Shown: in pieces, positions 61,054-64,000 of the stretch | Layout of the letters: the number at the start of each line of letters is the position of its first letter | How positions within the stretch are numbered: position 1 is the first letter of the stretch | Assembly (NCBI GenBank): GCA_007115705.1 | Contig: QXEO01000247.1 | Location: 15,445,319-15,509,318 of the forward strand | DNA length: 64,000 nt | Direction: 5' to 3' | DNA from: Dactylis glomerata | Taxonomy: Eukaryota; Streptophyta; Magnoliopsida; Poales; Poaceae | The notes under the pieces: model-generated | The model's database searches: none | What the model was told of the DNA's origin: nothing | Seen by the model: only the letters and a program-made list of their open reading frames with translations | Program-made: the position numbers and the translations under genes

Positions 61054-62242
61054 AAGTGCATTGAGTATTGTGCCTAGGAAATTTGGGCTGGCCTCGTTTT
61101 GCCCCCCCCCCCGCTCCTCGTGTCGCCTCCTCCTGGCGACCGGGGGGCGAAAACCCTAATCCTCCCACCGCCGCCTCTCTCCCCCTGCCCCGCCCCTCCT
61201 CGTCGCCTCCCGAGGCCGCTGGGCTAAGCCGGGCGTCGCCCGTGACGGGGGCGGCGAGGATCTACTGCCTCTCGGTTCCCCAGCTCGGTGGTGAGGAGGA
61301 GGACCGCCGTGCTGGTGCCGGAGGTCGCCGTCCGCGGCGCTGGCTGCTCCCGCGGCGCCTGCCTCTTCCTGTCTCGCGCCAGCTTTGGGTGCTGGTCCAT
61401 CGGCACGATCTAGCCCGGCTGGGTCGGCAGTTCATGAGGAGGCGGTGCTCCGTCGGCGGGCATATCGCGGCGGCCCTGCGGGGATGGTGCGGCAGCACGG
61501 CGCTGCGGCGAGGTTCCCGTGGTGGTTCGGCCGGCTGCCGGCGCCCGCGCGTGCAGGGCCCGATCTGGGCCGCCTGGGCCGGGGCTGTTCGCTTGGTGCA
61601 GGCGGGCGGCGTAATTGTGGAGGTGGATTGCGCACCTGCGACATCCACGGCATGGTGCTATGGTGGTTCCTTGGCATGCTTGTGCGGCCTTCAGGCTGGG
61701 TGGCTAGATGTGCAGCAGTCCGGACGAATGTCTTGCCTGACTTGTGTCGGTGCCGGCGACAACGGCGCCTTTGGGTGTCGTTTCCCTTCTTGGAGGTGTT
61801 GCTGTGAGGCTTCGGCATCTCCCCCAACCTCGCGGTGTTGTCTCCGGGTGAAAACTTCATTCGGTATGCCGAATCGGCGATGGCGGCGTCTCGACGTCGC
61901 ACCTTTGTTGAAAGCATCGTTGGGGAGACAAGACTAGTTCCAAGACGGCGCCTTCCTCAAGACCGGTCAAGTCCTGCCATTCGCTTGCCGACTCTAGGCG
62001 TTCTACGGCGGATGGTGCGTTGGCTCGGGTAGTCTTGTTGGAGTGGTCTTTCTTTGAACGTTGCCGAGGTTGTTCGGCGCGGCCTTGGATTTTTCCTGTA
62101 GTAGGTGTCGTTCGTTGTGGGTGTGCTGGCTAATCTTTGGATTAGCGGTGGTAGCCGTAAGGCTTTGTAACCTTTCTTGGTGTTCTCCTTTCAAACTTAA
62201 TACAATAACGCGCAGCTCTCCTGCGTGGTTCTAAAAAAAAAA
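61054..62242 (+). mobile_element. Poly(A) non-LTR retroposon nested in the transposon (copy 2)
   Basis: Copy of 34438-35646 with flanks CAGTTGACACG (61043-61053) and CAGTTGACATG (62243-62253). The two variant bases of the target repeat are swapped relative to copy 1. The poly(A) is shorter and the 20-bp internal duplication is absent. The long frame at 61068-61937 exists only because that duplication is missing; it has no recognisable domain and I do not call it a gene. Confidence 0.85.
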
Positions 62243-62253
62243 CAGTTGACATG

Positions 62254-62518
62254 TGGCTCTATGCCGACGGCATTGCCGTCGGCGTAGCTCAGACGGCCGT
62301 TTCCTTGTCCGCCGTCAGTCCTGATGTGCCGACGGCCACGCGAAGCCGTCGCCTTACCGACATACGCCGACGGCTATAGCTACGCCGACGGCCATATGGG
62401 AGGAGCCGACGGGATCTATGCCGACGGCTCTACGCCGACGACAACCGTCGGCGTACGGCTGTGCCGACGGCATTCCTAGCTATGCCGACGGCCTAAAGCC
62501 GTCGGCGTATCGTAGGTG
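62254..62518. repeat. Right outer subterminal GCCGACGGC cluster (copy 2)
   Basis: Copy of 35658-35939, missing about 19 bases near 62336 that hold one GCCGACGGC repeat. Confidence 0.85.
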
Positions 62519-62521
62519 AAG

Positions 62522-62998
62522 CTTTGATACACAGATAAAGCTGCTTTGATACTTGTAGCACAATCATGTTCGTTGAGGTTTACCATCAGGGTGAAGGGAA
62601 TCCTGAAGAAACTCGTACTGTCGTGTTTCAGAAGCCAACGCCTGAACCCAGTCATACACTCTGATGATAATAATATACCGTCCATGACCTGAATTAGGCA
62701 CCATTACGATCAGCGATACTGATTTTCAGGCTTCCACTTCTAACGGTTGTAAATGTTTGGTGAAGATCTAAATAATTCATAGTGTGACTAAGAGCAGATT
62801 GCATACTGTTTTTACACTAGGAATCCGAGCTTTGTGTTGGCACGCCAACGAGCCAAGCGATCAGGAAAGCCCTGAAAAGCAGCGGCGGGATATGCAAATC
62901 AAATCACAAACAGAAATCTCTGATTGATTTTCCTTTCCCTTTTTGATGCTACCTTCCTATATATCTGCCTCATCAGACCTGAGATCGACAACGCGGCG
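62522..62998 (+). promoter_or_regulatory. Upstream region of gene A''
   Basis: Nearly identical to the region before A' (35943-36419). This is the donor of the A' promoter in the crossover model. Confidence 0.55.
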
Positions 62999-64000
62999 AT
63001 GCCACCGTCGAGATCTCTTCCCGTCACGGGCCAGCGCACAAGGAAGCGGCGGCGCTCCGCGGTGGAAACCTTGGATGCTGCCATGGCGGCGCCCTCTTCT
63101 CTCTCTCCATGGGTGTCGTTCCTTCCTGAAGATCTGCTTCGCCTGATAGCGTGGCGCGTTTTGGCTGGTGATCTGCTGGACTATGTCCGCTTCCGCTCAG
63201 TCTGCACAAGTTGGCGGTCCGGCACCGTCTCTCCACGGGGCCGCGGCATCACCGATCCGCGCTTCCACCCGCGCCGCTGGATGATGCTGACAGAAGGTCA
63301 CGACCTCTACCCCGGCTATGGCAAGCTTGATGGGTACGTCCGCTTCTTCAATCTCTACACCGGAACCTTCGTCCGTGTCAAGATTCCTTTGTTCAGGAAC
63401 CACTGCGCGCTCGACAGTGTCAACGGCCTGCTCATACTCCAAAGGGACGAAGACACCGTCATCCATGTCCTCCACCCTTTCACTGGCGACATTGCTGAGC
63501 TCCCACCACTGGCCACCCTCCTCACTCAGCTGGACGGTTATCTCATCGGAGCATCTGAGTGGAGGAGGTGGTTCTCCATCAGATACAATCTATGTGCTTC
63601 GGTTTCCTGCAATGCCGGAGCCACCACAGTCATGCTCGTATTCCATCATCTGTCTCGTGTAGCATTTGCCACCACTCAGGACCGGCAGTGGACTATGACA
63701 ACCTGGGAGGTTCCACATGGTATTCGACCCTTGTCATTCTGTGGCAAGATATATGTGGTGCATAACCCCTCTCCCACGGTTACATCACAAGTTCTAGAGA
63801 TAGATCATCCCCTTCAAGACGAGATGGGCATAGGTTTACAGCAGCCAGCACCACCAAGGCTAGTCGCATCATGTCCGCCAGATATTCTCCGCTACCCCCT
63901 CTATCTGGTAGAATGTGACTCCGAGATCTTGGTGGTTGGTCATACCGACAATTCCTTTTCTCACATTTTAGTACACAAACTTGCGGATCTTATATTGGGA
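62999..64000 (+). CDS. F-box/DUF295 protein, gene A'' (3' end outside the window)
   Basis: The reading frame opens at 62999 (MPPSRSLPVTGQRT) and stays open to the last base, about 334 codons; the rest of exon 1 and the later exons lie beyond the window. Base-for-base alignment with A' needs no gaps, so the frame is intact so far. The F-box is at about residues 38-76 (LPEDLLRLIAWRV, then FRSVCTSWRSG), followed by the DUF295-like region with FNLYTGTFVRVKIP and LHPFTGDIAELPPL. It differs from A and A' at several percent of positions in the body, and some of its differences are shared with gene B (for example LYTGT and LTQLDG), so it is an independent older paralog. Same probable SCF role. Confidence 0.87.
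   Translation, partial: MPPSRSLPVTGQRTRKRRRSAVETLDAAMAAPSSLSPWVSFLPEDLLRLIAWRVLAGDLLDYVRFRSVCTSWRSGTVSPRGRGITDPRFHPRRWMMLTEGHDLYPGYGKLDGYVRFFNLYTGTFVRVKIPLFRNHCALDSVNGLLILQRDEDTVIHVLHPFTGDIAELPPLATLLTQLDGYLIGASEWRRWFSIRYNLCASVSCNAGATTVMLVFHHLSRVAFATTQDRQWTMTTWEVPHGIRPLSFCGKIYVVHNPSPTVTSQVLEIDHPLQDEMGIGLQQPAPPRLVASCPPDILRYPLYLVECDSEILVVGHTDNSFSHILVHKLADLILG

Larger units (their letters stand above)
42250..62518. mobile_element. Large CACTA-like DNA transposon (copy 2)
   Basis: The same CACTGCTTATTCCC left end, GTAGGTG right end and AAG flanks (42247-42249 and 62519-62521) as copy 1, with the same internal order. It is about 3.25 kb longer than copy 1, almost entirely from array expansion (1836 + 1451 bp). 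Identical insertion borders in both copies mean that the transposon was duplicated with the segment, not inserted twice. Confidence 0.6.

Noticed and set aside
61068..61937. 289-codon frame as a real gene
   Set aside because: It lies within a poly(A) retroposon, is GC-driven, overlaps long frames on the other strand, and is broken in copy 1 by a 20-bp tandem repeat.

Overview
The window is plant nuclear DNA, most likely from a Triticeae grass (wheat, barley, rye or Aegilops type). The evidence is the nested Ty3/gypsy LTR retrotransposons with grass-typical leader and 3' regions, a poly(T)-ended tRNA-derived SINE, subterminal GCCGACGGC repeats typical of grass DNA transposons, and intron-containing F-box/DUF295 genes of a family that is strongly expanded in grasses. 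No bacterial, organellar or viral genes are present. The species call is inference.

Layout. 1-10728 is retroelement debris: an Athila-like Ty3/gypsy element that keeps gag and protease but has no reverse transcriptase or integrase, interrupted by a nested solo LTR (2200-3845). It is followed by a second LTR (8764-9098) with a truncated gypsy-type gag ORF. 10729-12015 is unassigned GC-rich sequence and a C-rich microsatellite. From about 12.1 kb to the right edge the window is a tandem segmental duplication. Each unit contains F-box gene A, F-box gene B, and a 17-20 kb DNA transposon that ends just upstream of the next gene A. Order: A (12016), B (16591), transposon (18922-35939), A' (36420), B' (39920), transposon' (42250-62518), A'' (62999, cut by the window end).

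A' is a hybrid gene. Its upstream region and first codons match A'', and everything downstream matches A. The switch lies between diagnostic bases 36587 and 36590, as expected if unequal crossover between A and A'' created the duplication.

Each transposon copy carries a satellite-like array of 338-bp monomers plus a 146-bp short form (about 9.8 kb in copy 1, 13.1 kb in copy 2). It also holds AT-rich direct repeats, a gene-like captured segment, and a nested poly(A) retroposon with an 11-bp target duplication. After or during the large duplication the arrays diverged by whole repeat blocks: an extra 1836 bp and an extra 1451 bp in copy 2. A LINE-like retroposon (15197-16308) is present only in copy 1.

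The only genes I regard as real protein-coding loci are the five F-box/DUF295 genes. They are probable substrate-recognition subunits of SCF ubiquitin ligases. The rest is mobile or repetitive DNA.
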